Source of the DNA: Riptortus pedestris
Taxonomy: Eukaryota; Arthropoda; Insecta; Hemiptera; Alydidae
Assembly (NCBI GenBank): GCA_019009955.1
Contig: CM032228.1
Coordinates: 125,882,501-125,946,500 of the forward strand
Direction: 5' to 3'
DNA: 64,000 bases
Shown: positions 24,827 to 35,441 of the stretch, in pieces
How positions within the stretch are numbered: the stretch's first letter is position 1
Layout of the letters: the number at the start of each line of letters is the position of its first letter
The notes under the pieces: generated by a model
Database searches by the model: none
What the model saw: the letters and a program-made list of their open reading frames with translations, nothing else
Told to the model about the DNA's origin: nothing
Position numbers and translations under genes: made by a program

Positions 24827-25547
24827 CATACATATACATATATATGCAAAATACAACATACCTTTTTTTGTTATTTACTTAGAGATTAGAGGAAATTTGA
24901 AGATATTCTTCAAAAGCCCTCTCCTTTGAGTAACTCCAATATATGGATACATATATAACCTTTAGGAAATCTGCTGATGGGACAGGGTAGTCAATAAAAA
25001 AAAATTACAAGAACAGAAAGGGTCATTGATAAGTGAATGCAAGGGTAAGGACCTAGAATATCTCTCTCTCTCCACCCCCCCCCCAAATAAAAATATAAAA
25101 ATCCAATTTAAATAGCTTAAAGTAATAGATTAATTTAAGTAATTAATATAGAAAAAGAGGTGGAAAATTCTCAATACCAATTATAAATATAAATTTGATC
25201 CAAGATAGGTTTATATTGATTGATTTAGGATAAGGAATAATTTTAAACTTAGCATCGTAAATGCCCGGGAGTTCCAAAGTTTGCTACCAGTAGAGTGATG
25301 GTGAGACCAGAAGATATTTTTAGTTCCTTTGAAGAAAAATTAAATAAAAAATTGTAAAAAGAAACTCTCTTTCCAAAAAAAACTAAAATGCACGCACTCA
25401 CATGTACATATCTATAGTTAATGTCATATTGCTATATATAAATGTTTACAAATATGTTGATATTTTGAGCGACTTGTAGTTCGCCTTTCATTAAACACTA
25501 CGAAAAGCGAGGTTGAGTTACTTACATTTTAATGTTTGGTCAAACAT
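15308..25547 (-). CDS. GH31 glycosidase, MYORG-like (myogenesis-regulating glycosidase family), 10 coding exons
   Basis: Ten exons join in frame into 1863 nt (620 residues plus stop): 25526-25547, 24267-24386, 21067-21356, 20181-20344, 19773-20055, 19179-19323, 17858-18073, 17491-17780, 16690-16837, 15308-15492. Every junction has GT/AG and matching phase. Residues 1-7 and a following hydrophobic stretch (CLALIANLLVVGTAA) form a signal peptide or signal anchor, so the enzyme acts in the secretory pathway. The glycoside hydrolase 31 catalytic domain fills most of the rest. KFDAGE places the nucleophile at D377, and D436 in VQDTNSVWG is the likely acid/base (spacing 59, close to that of human MYORG as I recall it). 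PDMIGGN at 468-474 and FLLGEDLLVAPV near 561-572 are family hallmarks. Human MYORG is an ER/Golgi-associated alpha-galactosidase; the substrate here is not shown by the sequence. Introns carry SINE and HINE debris. Confidence 0.9.
16690..16837 (-). CDS. GH31 gene exon 9
   Basis: Acceptor TTTATTTTTTAG, donor GTATTT. Contains NPIWWIDPED, the end of the catalytic domain. Confidence 0.88.
17000..17385 (-). repeat. Two tRNA-derived SINE copies in an intron
   Basis: Minus-oriented SINE at about 17000-17155, complete but eroded, then a second partial copy at about 17245-17385 lacking the tRNA-like head. Both lie in the intron between exons 8 and 9. Confidence 0.7.
17491..17780 (-). CDS. GH31 gene exon 8, acid/base region
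   Basis: Acceptor TTTTTGCAG, donor GTGTGC (weakest in the gene). Carries the expected acid/base aspartate in VQDTNSVWG and the PDMIGGN loop. Confidence 0.92.
17858..18073 (-). CDS. GH31 gene exon 7, catalytic nucleophile
   Basis: Acceptor TTTTGTGTAG, donor GTAAGA. Encodes FDSFKFDAGE, with the nucleophilic aspartate at residue 377 of the assembled protein. Confidence 0.92.
18160..18660 (-). repeat. HINE, degraded, in an intron
   Basis: Internal boxes (CCCCCACTTCACTCATTTCA) and an eroded 5' terminus near 18625-18650 in the intron between exons 6 and 7. Confidence 0.45.
19179..19323 (-). CDS. GH31 gene exon 6
   Basis: Acceptor TTTATTTTCAG, donor GTGAGA. Encodes LWVHPFVGPGCES, a conserved barrel segment, and ends in VWWNG split across the intron. 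Confidence 0.9.
19773..20055 (-). CDS. GH31 gene exon 5, start of catalytic barrel
   Basis: Acceptor GATTTTGTAG, donor GTGAGT. Contains SPIWSTWVEFK and the MEIDDAWE motif, both typical of the first strands of the GH31 barrel in MYORG-like proteins. Confidence 0.9.
20181..20344 (-). CDS. GH31 gene exon 4
   Basis: Acceptor TTTTCAATAG, donor GTAAGA. 54 codons, including AERYWYTSSGLNI, continuing the N-terminal domain. Confidence 0.85.
21067..21356 (-). CDS. GH31 gene exon 3
   Basis: Acceptor TTTTGCAG, perfect donor GTAAGT. 96 codons of N-terminal beta-sandwich sequence, including GGPVVSTYPAEHS. The open frame on either side of these boundaries is intron read-through. Confidence 0.9.
21780..22200 (-). 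repeat. HINE internal part, degraded, in an intron
   Basis: Shows the ATCTCCATTATTATGAGTCG and AGTAAACCCCCACT boxes, minus orientation, in the intron between exons 2 and 3. Confidence 0.5.
22280..22508 (-). repeat. tRNA-derived SINE in an intron
   Basis: Full-length copy, minus orientation. The tRNA-like head at the high end has a B box like AGTTCGATTCC, and the TAAATAAATAAA tail is at the low end. Confidence 0.8.
22510..24260. other. Intron sequence of the GH31 gene, no recognised feature
   Basis: AT-rich and free of the window's repeat families; small open frames only. Confidence 0.6.
24267..24386 (-). CDS. GH31 gene exon 2, signal-peptide core
   Basis: Acceptor TTTTTCTAG, donor GTAAGG. 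Encodes the hydrophobic core and a short Ser/Thr/Asp-containing linker. The exon before it is 1.1 kb away across an intron with a (TA)n tract. Confidence 0.85.
24770..24845. repeat. (TA)n microsatellite in intron 1
   Basis: TA repeat with a few interruptions, not attached to a recognisable HINE or tandem-unit element. Confidence 0.9.
25526..25547 (-). CDS. GH31 gene exon 1 (coding part)
   Basis: ATG at 25547 opens seven codons (MFDQTLK) plus one base, then donor GTAAGT. The single leftover base fits exon 2 exactly and completes a typical signal-peptide n-region, which is why this start was chosen. The upstream boundary of the 5' UTR is not determined. Confidence 0.7.
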
Positions 25548-26126
25548 GGAGAGGTTGTGCAGTGTACCTCTCTGTGATCTGAAGTTCATTGTTGTCACCT
25601 TCGGTTTATATATGTACGATTTGGAGAGGCCGAAAACTCTCGAGGTTCCCCGAATCTTGATAATAATTTTGTTCGTTAAGAGGAACTATTTTCAAATTAT
25701 CCTCATGAACCATTATTTACAAGGTAAACACTTCACTTTCCATGAGAAAAGCGAAGCTGATTGCTATTCACAGAAGGCGTTTTACATTTTCCTTTAGTCT
25801 CATAAGCAGTAGTATTTGTTTAATGAAGAAGTCATTATTTCAAAAATACGACACGAAAATACTGATGTATATTATAGACCAAGAAGAAGAATGGGTTGAC
25901 GGTCCCAAAATTTTAATGCAATGATGATAGAAAATTCATTAAAAAGATACTACTTTGTAATCTCCTTTGTGAATATTAACTATGACTGGGTTTGAAAAGG
26001 GTTATCTAAAACCAGATAACTGACAGGATTATAGGAATAATTGATAATTTAAAAATAGTATATGTTAATTCCCCATTAACAGTGGTCATGGTCATAGAGA
26101 CAATTCATTTTCATACTGTTGTTAGT

Positions 26127-26180
26127 AGATTTCCCCTAAGGGAAAGGAATCTTACTCAGAGGACGAAAATGAACGTGTAT

Positions 26181-26250
<70 letters not shown>
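26127..26250 (-). repeat. HINE 3' end fragment with (TA)n
   Basis: Partial hairpin (GATTTCCCCTAAGGGAAA) followed by AGAGGACGAAAATGAACG and TA repeat, after which tandem-unit copy B begins. Most of the element is missing. Confidence 0.5.
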
Positions 26251-26252
<2 letters not shown>

Positions 26253-27359
26253 TAGCTCAGATACCCGGCTTCGCCCGGGAATTCATTTGAGGCTGAATGG
26301 TGATAGTATTTTTTAGCAGGCTTTACATTGCACAATATTTTGACATTTACCCGTCCCAGTGTTTAGGATTGATACCCGTCGTTGCCGTGGATTTGCTAAT
26401 AATAGAATATTTGTTCGATAAGGCTTCACTGTCTTCGATATTTTTATATTTCCCGTCTCTTATACATGTAAATATGGTGAATTTTTATTTCAGGCCTCCC
26501 TTATAACCCCCCTCCCGTTCGAACCTAAAAATTTTAATATAACTTATAATTATGGAAGAATTAATGCTAATTGACATACCAAGCTTTGTTAAGTTCGGTT
26601 CAGCCGTTAGTGCCCAATAACATTGTTGGCTCCCGCTAAATTTTTAACGTATAACTCAATTATACTTAGGTATACGACAAAAGTGTATATAACAAAAGTT
26701 ACTCCAAATAACAAAATAAACAACTTTTGTTATGTTTATATTTGCGGAAAAACCAATAGGAAACGAAATATCGCTATTTTTAATTTCAGGCTTCCCTTAT
26801 AACCCCCACTCCTGCCCCTCCATAGAAATGTTGGTATTGCTTATTATAATGAAGGCCTCACTGCTAATACACATACCGAGTTTTATTTAGTTCGGTTGAG
26901 TCTTTTTTGGCAAATAATATTGTTGACTCCCGCTATAATTTTTAGCGTATAACGCTTTTAAACTTCGGTATACGACAAAAGTGTATATAACAAACGTTAC
27001 TCTAAATAACAAAATAAACAACTTTTATTATGTGCATATTTGCCGAAATACCAATAGAAAACGAAATATCGCTATTTTTAATTTCAGGCTTCCCTTATAA
27101 CCCCCACTCCTGTTCGCCTCAGAGAAAATTAATATAGCCTAAAGTCTAAGTTGGGTTAGTAGTAATACACATACCAAGTTTCATAAAATTCAGTTCAGCC
27201 GTTTATGCGTGAAAAGGTAACAAACAAACAAACAAATAAACAAACAAACAAACAGACACCAAAGAAACAAAATGCAGTTATGGTGTCTATGACATGTGAA
27301 ACGAAAAGTTATCGTGAAATTTCGCGAAAAAAATCAATGTACAGACAGAGGTTACAATT

Positions 27360-27362
<3 letters not shown>
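26251..27362 (+). mobile_element. TA-associated tandem-unit element, copy B
   Basis: Begins ACTAGCTCAGATACCCGGC directly against a (TA)n tract. Unit markers GTGTATATAACAAA at 26683 and 26981 give a period of 298 bp. The tail has an imperfect ACAAACAAACA run at about 27220-27255 and ends GAGGTTACAATTTTTTTTAT against (TA)n at 27363-27429. The two TA blocks flank the element like a split target. Confidence 0.8.

Positions 27363-27430
<68 letters not shown>
27363..27430. repeat. (TA)n microsatellite between copies B and C
   Basis: About 65 bases of TA repeat; both strands give spurious Ile-Tyr repeat frames. Confidence 0.95.
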
Positions 27431-27433
27431 TAT

Positions 27434-29604
27434 ACTAGCTAAGGTACCCGGCGATGCCCGGGAAATCATTGCTGACTGACTAATGATTGTATTTTTATAG
27501 CAAGACTTCAATGTGTACAATTGCACTTCCCTCCACGATGTATTGTTTTTTCAAAACAGCCAATCCTAAAGTGTAACTTTCAGGGTTAATAGAATAGAAA
27601 TTTTAGTTTTGAAGAATATATGAAAATGGGTTCCTAATTTATGCCTCACGACTTTTTGACTCATGGTTTTTGAATAATTCAAACCATAATCATGGGTAGC
27701 ATTTATCACAATTAAATGTCATCTATAATGAACATATTTCCTGCCAAAAATCAAACCAAGCACACATAGTTTTAGCATAGTTTTATACATAAGATTATAT
27801 TCGTATTAGTAAGCCTCAGTGGAAATCACTTCCCGTCGTGGCAGCATTCCACAGGAAATAACTAAACTCAATTACCTCCCGTCCATTTCCGCTCTCGCAG
27901 GAGCGTTATCATCATTGTTTTCCTTAGAATATTGATTCAGAATATTATTTTAATAATTTATCTCCCTTATGGAACTAAATAATAGATCCCTAAATATAAT
28001 TTCATTTATGTTCAAAAAGCTAGATGAGGGGAAGAGAGCCCCCCTGCAACCTAGTAATACTTTAAACATTCATATCGAGTATATATTAAATACCAGAAAT
28101 GCTCTTATAGTTTATATTCTATTAGAAATAAATAACAAATTTATAGGGTAAATAAATAAATAAATGAGGAGGCGACGGAGATTTATAAGCTCACTAATCC
28201 GAATCATACTTGCAACTATCATATAAGACTAAAACATAACATCTTTTGTAATAATATGCATTTATTAAAAACACTTAAATAAGCACTAATAAAATTAATG
28301 ACTCCCATTATGGTTTTTGCGTATATGCCGTATTAACTTCATTTACGGCAAAAGTGAAAACAACAAAAGTTACTTTAAATAACAAAAGTAAACAACTTTT
28401 GCTATGTGAACGTTAGCCGAAAAAAAAAATAGAAAATGAAAATAGCGAATTTTTATCTCAAGCCTGTCTTATAACCCCCACTCCCGTTTGAACCTAAACA
28501 TTTTAATGTAGCTTATAATCATGGAAGAATTAATGCTAATTCGCATACCAAGTTTTGTTAAATTCGGTTCAATCGTTTGTGCTCAACAAAATTGTTGGCT
28601 TCCGCTTTAGTTTTTAACGCATATCTCGTTTATGTTATACAGAAAAAGTGAATATAACCAAAGTTACTTTAAATAACAAAATAAACAACTTGTGTCATGT
28701 GTATATTTGCAGAAAAACCAGTAGAAAAAGAAATATCGCTATTTTTAATTTCAGGCCTCCCTTATAACCCCCACTCCTGCCCATCCCTAGAAATATTGGT
28801 ATGACTTATGATAATTAAGGTGTCAGAGATAATAAACATACCGAGTTTTATTTAGTTCGGTGCACTCTTTTGTGCCTAATAATATTCTTGACACCCGCTA
28901 TAATTTTTAGCGTATAACGCCTTTATAATTCAGTATTCGACGATAGTGTATATAACAAAAGTTTCTCTAAATAACAAAATAAACAACTTTTGTTATGTGC
29001 ATATTTGCCGAAACACCAATAGGAAACGGAATATCACTATTTTTAATTTCAGGCGTCCCTTATAACCCCCACTCCTGCCCGTCCCTAGAAATGTTTGTAT
29101 GGCTTATTTTAAGGAAGGCGTTAGTGCTAATACACATACCGAGTTTTATTTAGTTCGGTTGAGTCTTTGTGCCAAATAAAATTGTTGACTCCCGCTATAA
29201 TTGTTAGCGTATAACACCTTTATAGTTCGGTATACGAAAAAAGTGTATATAACAATAGTTACTCTAAATAACAAAATAAACAACTTTTGTTATATGCATA
29301 TTTGCCAAGAAACCAATAGGAAACGAAATATCGCTATTTTTAGTTTCAGGCCTCCCTTATAACCCCCACTCCTGTTCGTCTCAGAGAATATTAATATAGC
29401 CTAAAGTCTAAGTTGGGTTAGTAGTAATACACATACCAAGTTTCATAAAATTCGGTTCAGCCGTTCATGCGTGAAAAGGTAACAAACAAACAAACATACA
29501 CGAAAGAAACAAAATGCAGATATGGTGTCTATGACATGTGAAACGAAAAGTTATCGTGAAATTTCGCAAAAAAAATCAATGTACAGACAGAGGTTACAAT
29601 TTTA
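27434..29604 (+). mobile_element. TA-associated tandem-unit element, copy C (long head)
   Basis: Begins ACTAGCTAAGGTACCCGGCG. The head, 27450-28330, is much longer than and different from those of A, B and D. Four tandem units follow (markers near 28366, 28660, 28966 and 29258), then the common tail and a short TA run. The same long head recurs in reverse at 53430-53757 and in copy E from about 50200. Confidence 0.75.
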
Positions 29605-29611
29605 TATATAT

Positions 29612-31169
29612 ACTAGCTGAGATACCCGGCTTCGCTCGGGAATTCATTTGAGACTGAATGGTGATGGTATTTTTTTGGCAAAGCTTTACTTTGAACAATA
29701 TTTTGACATTTACCCGTCCCAGTGTTTAGTTTAAATACCCGTCGTTTCTGTGGATTTGTTAATAATAAAAGTATTTTTTTATGTAAGACTTCACTGTTCT
29801 CCATATTGTCATATTTCCTGTTTCCTGTGCATTATGCATAGATTTGAATTATTAAGTACAAAATATTAACATACATTTGAATTAGTTTTTCCCGGTGATG
29901 TACGTTGTAGTTGCAAGAATTGTTGAGAAAATTTCACTAAATAATAAAATAAACAAATTTGTTATGTGCATATTTGCCGAAACCCCAATAGGAGACGAAA
30001 TATCACTATTTTTAATTTCAGGCCTCCCTTATAACCCCCACTCCTGCCCATCCCTAGAAATGTTAGTATGGCTTATTATAAGGAAGGCGTTAGTGCTAAT
30101 TCACATACCGAGTTTGGTTTAGTTTGGTTCAGTTTTTTGTGCCAAATAAAATTGTTGAACTTCCGCAGTAGTTTTTAACGTATAACTCATTTATACTTAG
30201 GTATACGAAAAAAGTGTATATAACAAAAGTTTCTCTAAATACCAAAATAAACGGCTTTTGTTTTGTGCATATTTGCCAATACCCCTATAGGAAACAAATT
30301 ATCACTATTTTTAATTTCAGGCCTCCCTTATAACCCCCACTCCTGCCCGTCCCTAGAAATGCTAGTATGGCTTATTATAAGGAAGACGTTAGTGCTAATT
30401 CACGTACCGAGTTTGGTTTAGTTCGGTTGAGTCTTTTGTGCCAAATAAAATTGTTGACTTCTGCTATCACTTTTTCGCGTAGAAGGCCTTTATAATTCGG
30501 TATACGAAAAAAGTGTATATAACAAAAGTTACTTTAAATAACAAAATAAACATCTTTTGTTACGTGCATATTTGCAGAAAACCCAATAGAAAACGAAATA
30601 CCGCTATTTTTAAATTCAGGCCTTCCTTACAACCCCCACTACTGCCCGTCCCTAGAAATGTTGGTATGGCTTATTATAATGAATACATTAGTGCTAATAC
30701 ACATACCGAGTTTTATTTAGATCGGTTGGGTCTTTTGCCCCAAATAAAATTGTTCACTTCCGCTATATGTTTTAGCGTATATCTCGTTTATAATTCGGTA
30801 TACGAAAAACGTTTATATGACAAAAGTTACTCTAAATAACAAAATAAACAACTCTTGTTATGTTCATATTTGCCGAAAAACGAATATAAATCGAAATAAC
30901 GCTATTTTTAAATTCAGGCCTCCCTTACAACCCCCACTCCTGTTTGTCTTAGAGAATAATAATATAGCCTAAAGTCTAAGTTGGGCTAGTAGTAATATAC
31001 ATACCAAGTTTCATAAAATTCGGTTCAGCCGTTTATGCGTGAAAAGGTAACAAACAAACAAACAAACATACACGAAAGAAACAAAATGCAGTTTTGGTGT
31101 CTATGACTTGTGAAACGAAAAGTTATCGTGAAATTTCGCGAAAAAAATCAATGTACAGACAGAGGTTAC

Positions 31170-31172
<3 letters not shown>
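29612..31172 (+). mobile_element. TA-associated tandem-unit element, copy D
   Basis: Begins ACTAGCTGAGATACCCGGC. Head like A and B, four units (markers near 29927, 30229, 30525 and 30826), common tail ending GAGGTTACAATTTTATATAT. Copies B, C and D are contiguous, separated only by TA tracts. Confidence 0.8.

Positions 31173-31259
<87 letters not shown>
31173..31259. repeat. (TA)n(TG)n compound microsatellite
   Basis: About 36 bases of TA followed by about 50 of TG, at the tail of copy D. Confidence 0.95.
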
Positions 31260-31260
<1 letters not shown>

Positions 31261-31645
31261 TATTCCATATTTAAAGGTTTTATGTAAAACTAAAGATCAA
31301 GTTCGTTAACGGCTGAAATCGAACGCTTGTGGGGGTTTAGAGGGGGGAATTATAAAAAAAACTCTAAATATCTCCATTATTATGAGTCGGACCGAAAAAG
31401 TATATAGATCAAAATTTTTAGCTTTTAAAATTTAGTTTTCGTATAAATGCTGTTATATACACGTTTTCATTATCTTGTATATTAACCGAGATGTTAAAAT
31501 TTTATAGCCTTCAGTAAACTTCCATTCATACTCATGTCATATTAAGAATAAAATGTTTTATCATCAACCGCTTTATTCGAAGTTTAAATACCAAATATTG
31601 TTTTCATTGAACTTATTCACATGAGATATATCCAAATATGTTGCA
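31260..31645 (-). repeat. HINE, minus orientation, 3' end missing
   Basis: Contains the GATCAAGTTCGTTAACGGC, TAGAGGGGGGAATTATAAA and CTTCAGTAAACTTCC boxes in minus order. Adjoins the TA/TG tract; the terminal hairpin is absent. Confidence 0.6.
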
Positions 31646-31785
31646 TGAATGCGCCATCAATTAAGATTTTACGTTCTTCACTCGGAAATCTTTATTTCGT
31701 CTATTCCATATTCGATATTTATGTTGTATGAAACACTTAAGATTATATTAACTGTTAAACAATTCGAATTTTCATATAATTTATA

Positions 31786-32935
31786 CAGGGTGTTCCAAGT
31801 GTGCGTGGCACCCCCCTTAAAATCTGCAATTGTTGTAATGCGAGGCTGAGACTTGGTGTGACTTAATTATGGCCCCAGAAGAATCTTTTTAGTCCATATT
31901 CAACCTCATAACCTTCTCCAGCGACCTTAACCGGAAAAGGTTATGAAACTCCAATGAAATGCAATACTTTTTATGACGGATTCGTGTGGAAATTCAAATT
32001 ATAAAACGATTTTACATCGGTGAATTTTTCGAATTGACAAATTCTTTAGCCGTAAAATGCCCAAAACATGTTTTTAATACAAATCTTTCATCATCTCAGA
32101 AAAGGCACATTTTATAGAAAAATACTGTGACATAAAAATTGTAGCCAACAAAATTTTCTTTGAAACAATACTGCGGGAAAAGAAATGGATTCTGAAATAA
32201 AAAATAAATAAAATCGAAATACTTATGGATTGCAATAACGAATTTTTAGTACCAAATAACATCAAACGACTTGATGGGAAAAAGTATTAAAGATATGAGG
32301 TTTCTTAATCTTCTTTCTGTAAACTTAATATTTGCTTATTAATACTTTAGCTGCATGGCCACGTTAGAGATTGTGATTTCTTGACGCATAGTTATCTCAA
32401 TTTGAATGGTCATAGTTATGGAGCAGATTGATAAGTTGCTGTTGTTGGGGGAGTGCCGAATAAATAATGCTGCCAAAGGGAATTCACAACATACGTGCAC
32501 CAGCTAGGTTTACTTGCAGCTTATTCCCGGCGCGGTCAGGTTCAGCGTCCATACCGCAAAGAAATAAATATTATTTTTGTTAGCTACATCTTTTATTTCA
32601 CAGAATCTTTCAATAAAATGTACCGTTTCTGAGATAATGAAATTTGTGTTAAAAACGTATTTTTGGAAGTTTACGGCTAAAGAATGCGTCAAATAAAAAA
32701 AAAGATACCAATATAAACTAGTTTTACATTTTGATTTTATAGAAGAATCCGCCATAAAAAATATAATATTCCATGGAATATTCCAAAGTTATTGTCGCTG
32801 GTGAAGTATTGGAGGGAGTTGAATATGAGCTGAAAAGATTCTTCAGGGGTCAGAATTATGGCACTCCAAGTATCAACCTTCCATTTAAACGACGTCAGAT
32901 TTTGAGGGGGAATTTGGACATCCTGCATACCCACT
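31786..32935. mobile_element. Foldback element: long imperfect inverted repeat
   Basis: The left end (TACAGGGTGTTCCAA..., 31786) and right end read in reverse (GCAGGATGTCCAAATTCCCC) are related. Homology continues inward through paired segments: GAAGAATCTTTTTAGTCCAT with its counterpart at 32845; TTCTTTAGCCGTAAA at 32043 with 32672; ATCATCTCAGAAAAGGCACA with 32626. The arms are roughly 400-500 bp and clearly diverged. Open frames on the minus strand here are not genes. ACAGGGTGTTCC-type ends are common in arthropod repeats; the class is not certain. Confidence 0.65.
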
Positions 32936-32985
32936 GTAAATAAATAACAATGGCAATCATTTTATTCATATTCAAATAAAGTACA

Positions 32986-33292
32986 TCACGCAAGAGCTGC
33001 GAAAATTAAGCAGATTTCCAACATAATAAGTGTAACACACCAAATTGATGAGTCAAGGAGGGGGAGGGGGGCCTTTGGGGGTAGAAAAGAAGAAAGTACG
33101 AATGACTCGCTTAATACTTTTTATGAAAAAATCCGTAGTACATAAATTGCAGAGCATCCTTAGTTTAACAAGATTGGTTCTATAACATTTTACGATCCGA
33201 CTCATAATAACGGAGATATTGTGAATTTTCGAATTTCCCCTTGAAACCCCCAGTATTCCAGGTCCAATTTTAGCCAATAACAAATATCATCT
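32986..33292 (+). repeat. HINE, 5' half
   Basis: 5' end ATCACGCAAGAGCTGCG, then TAAGCAGATTTCC, and later ATCCGACTCATAATAACGGA. No (TA)n tract or 3' hairpin follows. Confidence 0.55.
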
Positions 33293-33773
33293 TTAGTGTT
33301 GACTTAAACAGTAATACGATATCGAATATGGTAAAGATAAAATAAATAATTTCGAGTAGCGAACGAACTTTTTTAATTCATGTCGCCATCAAAACATATT
33401 TGCATCAGATGGTCTACATTTACATTTCTTCAAACCTTATCATAAACATATGAATGATAGTCAATTGATTACACATTATTAGGCTATGAAAAAATACATG
33501 ATAAATTGTACCCACGCCAACTGACTATTACTGTAATTGTTGTTTCAGCCCAGTAAATCTCCATCCAATTGTCACTCATATGCTTGTATGCGTATGCTCT
33601 TGCAAAAAATTACAACTGAATAGTATTTCGTTGTGCAATTGTATTAATAATGGATGTTACAAGAAATAATAATGATAATTTGTATTTTTCTTTTGGACGA
33701 ATTATGTCATAATTTCCTTTTTAGTATTAAATAATTTGTTTATCACTAATTCTTGTTTTTATTTTAGCAGGTT

Positions 33774-33884
33774 TCCCATAAAAGAAATCAGATAATGGGG
33801 TTGTACTCATGACGCGATTTTCGAAAACTTTCTTCAAATGTCCATAGATCTTACCTAGTAGATGACGAAAATAAGTTCCCTTCA

Positions 33885-33957
<73 letters not shown>

Positions 33958-34397
33958 CTGTTACCGCTTTGTTATAATTTTGGTATAATCATTACCAAAC
34001 TCGATATTTAACCATTCCTTGTAAAGATAACGATCGAGTTCCTTAATGGCTGAAATCCGACTTGTGGGAGGGTGGGGGGGGGGGGTTAAAGTTAAAGGAA
34101 TTTAGAAAATTCTTAATATCTCTGTTATTATGCGTTGGATCGAAAAATTGTATAGAACCAATCTTATTGAAAATAAAATGTCCTATAAATGTTGTTATGT
34201 TTGTAATTTCAATATCTTGATTATTGAACGAGATATTTGCATTGTATAGTTTTCGGTCATATTAACAATTATATATTATGAAGCCCTATGTTTGAAGACT
34301 AAATGCCAAATATTTCTCTCATTGAACGTTTATGTTTTGAGATTAATGCAAATACATGGAAAATCTGCTTAGTTAAGGCAGCCCCTTGCGGGACGAA
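33774..34397 (-). mobile_element. HINE, full length
   Basis: Terminal GCAGGTTTCCCATAAAAGAAATC (eroded hairpin), (TA)n at 33893-33953, internal boxes in order, then GGAAAATCTGCTTAGTTAAG and a CCCCTTGCGGGACGAAC 5' end. Confidence 0.65.
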
Positions 34398-34944
34398 CTT
34401 TTTTGTCTGTTTTTCTGTTGACTATCTATTAGAATATTTAATCACAAGAAACAATTGATTATTGTCACAAAAATAATCATTAAAATGGTTCCAATGCATT
34501 TACATTTACTTGCCATCTAGGGGAAGTTGTATAAAGAATGAATGGACGATATAACCTCCTGGCAACATCCAGAATCATTATCTGCAAGCTTTTCTCAGTT
34601 AAAACTATTTACAGAATGCAGTCCTCATATTCTGCATGCTCGACTCTGGCGCTGGCACTTACAATTCTTCCAGTTCTACCAGTTTTGTATAACCCACCTT
34701 CTTAGATACATACTTAAGACATAGAAAAATTAGATTAGATACAAAAACATCATTCGATATATTTTGACTTTTTCATTGTTTACTTTTAAATGATAAATAA
34801 ATACATTAGCTCCGTTTGTTATCTCTTTGGTGTTTGGAACGAGCCTGTTTTTGTTTGGTATAATTATAGCAGCCTTCATTCTTCTCTCTTCCAAAATAGC
34901 TTTTACCACATATTTTTACCATGGACTTTGGTCGAGAAAAAAAA

Positions 34945-35081
34945 ATAATTGCGACCGCTATATATATACAATTTTGAACGGAACTGATTTTCGTCATCTC
35001 CTAGATAGGATTAATGGACATTTGAAGAACTTTTTCGAAAATTGCGTCATGAGTACAACCTCAATAGCTGATTTCCCTTAA
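34945..35081 (+). repeat. HINE 3' end cut by piggyBac
   Basis: ATTTTGAACGGAACTGATTTTCGTCATC through TCAATAGCTGATTTCCCTTAA. The right half of the terminal hairpin is missing and the piggyBac element begins 11 bases later. Confidence 0.65.
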
Positions 35082-35092
35082 CCCTCGGTTAA

Positions 35093-35108
35093 CCCTAGAA
35101 TACTAACC
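35093..35108. repeat. Left terminal inverted repeat of piggyBac
   Basis: CCCTAGAATACTAACC, exact inverse of 37423-37438. Confidence 0.95.
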
Positions 35109-35441
35109 TACGTATGATTTACGTGTACGCGGGATAAGAATCCCGCCTGTTGGCGCCAAAACAACAGTGGCGCGCTCTTCTCACAGCTATGCCTCCTCTA
35201 GTCATTCTTCCAGCCATCCTCATCGGAATAACACGTGTTGCCATTTTTCACTATTTTTTACTGTCTTGATTCCCGGACTCGGTGAGTAAAATTTACGTAT
35301 AGTTAGTGTTAAGAGCATAAATTACACGTAAAATTTTCGTATAGTTATAATCAAGCTGCAAATTATTTGCACGTAAATTCTACGTATGATTATTATTAAT
35401 AGACAAAACTTTTAAATTTATTTTTCTGAATATTTCAGCAA

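Noticed and set aside
30513..30839. 108-codon open frame in tandem-unit copy D
   Set aside because: It spans the non-coding 298-bp units; other unit copies have stops in the same frame.
26690..31100. CRISPR array or centromeric satellite, because of regular repeats
   Set aside because: Units are about 298 bp with no short repeat/unique spacer pattern, and the arrays are only 2-4 units long within discrete elements with defined ends.
32074..32934. Small minus-strand genes in the foldback region
   Set aside because: Frames lie in the two arms of an inverted repeat and share no domain or splice signals.
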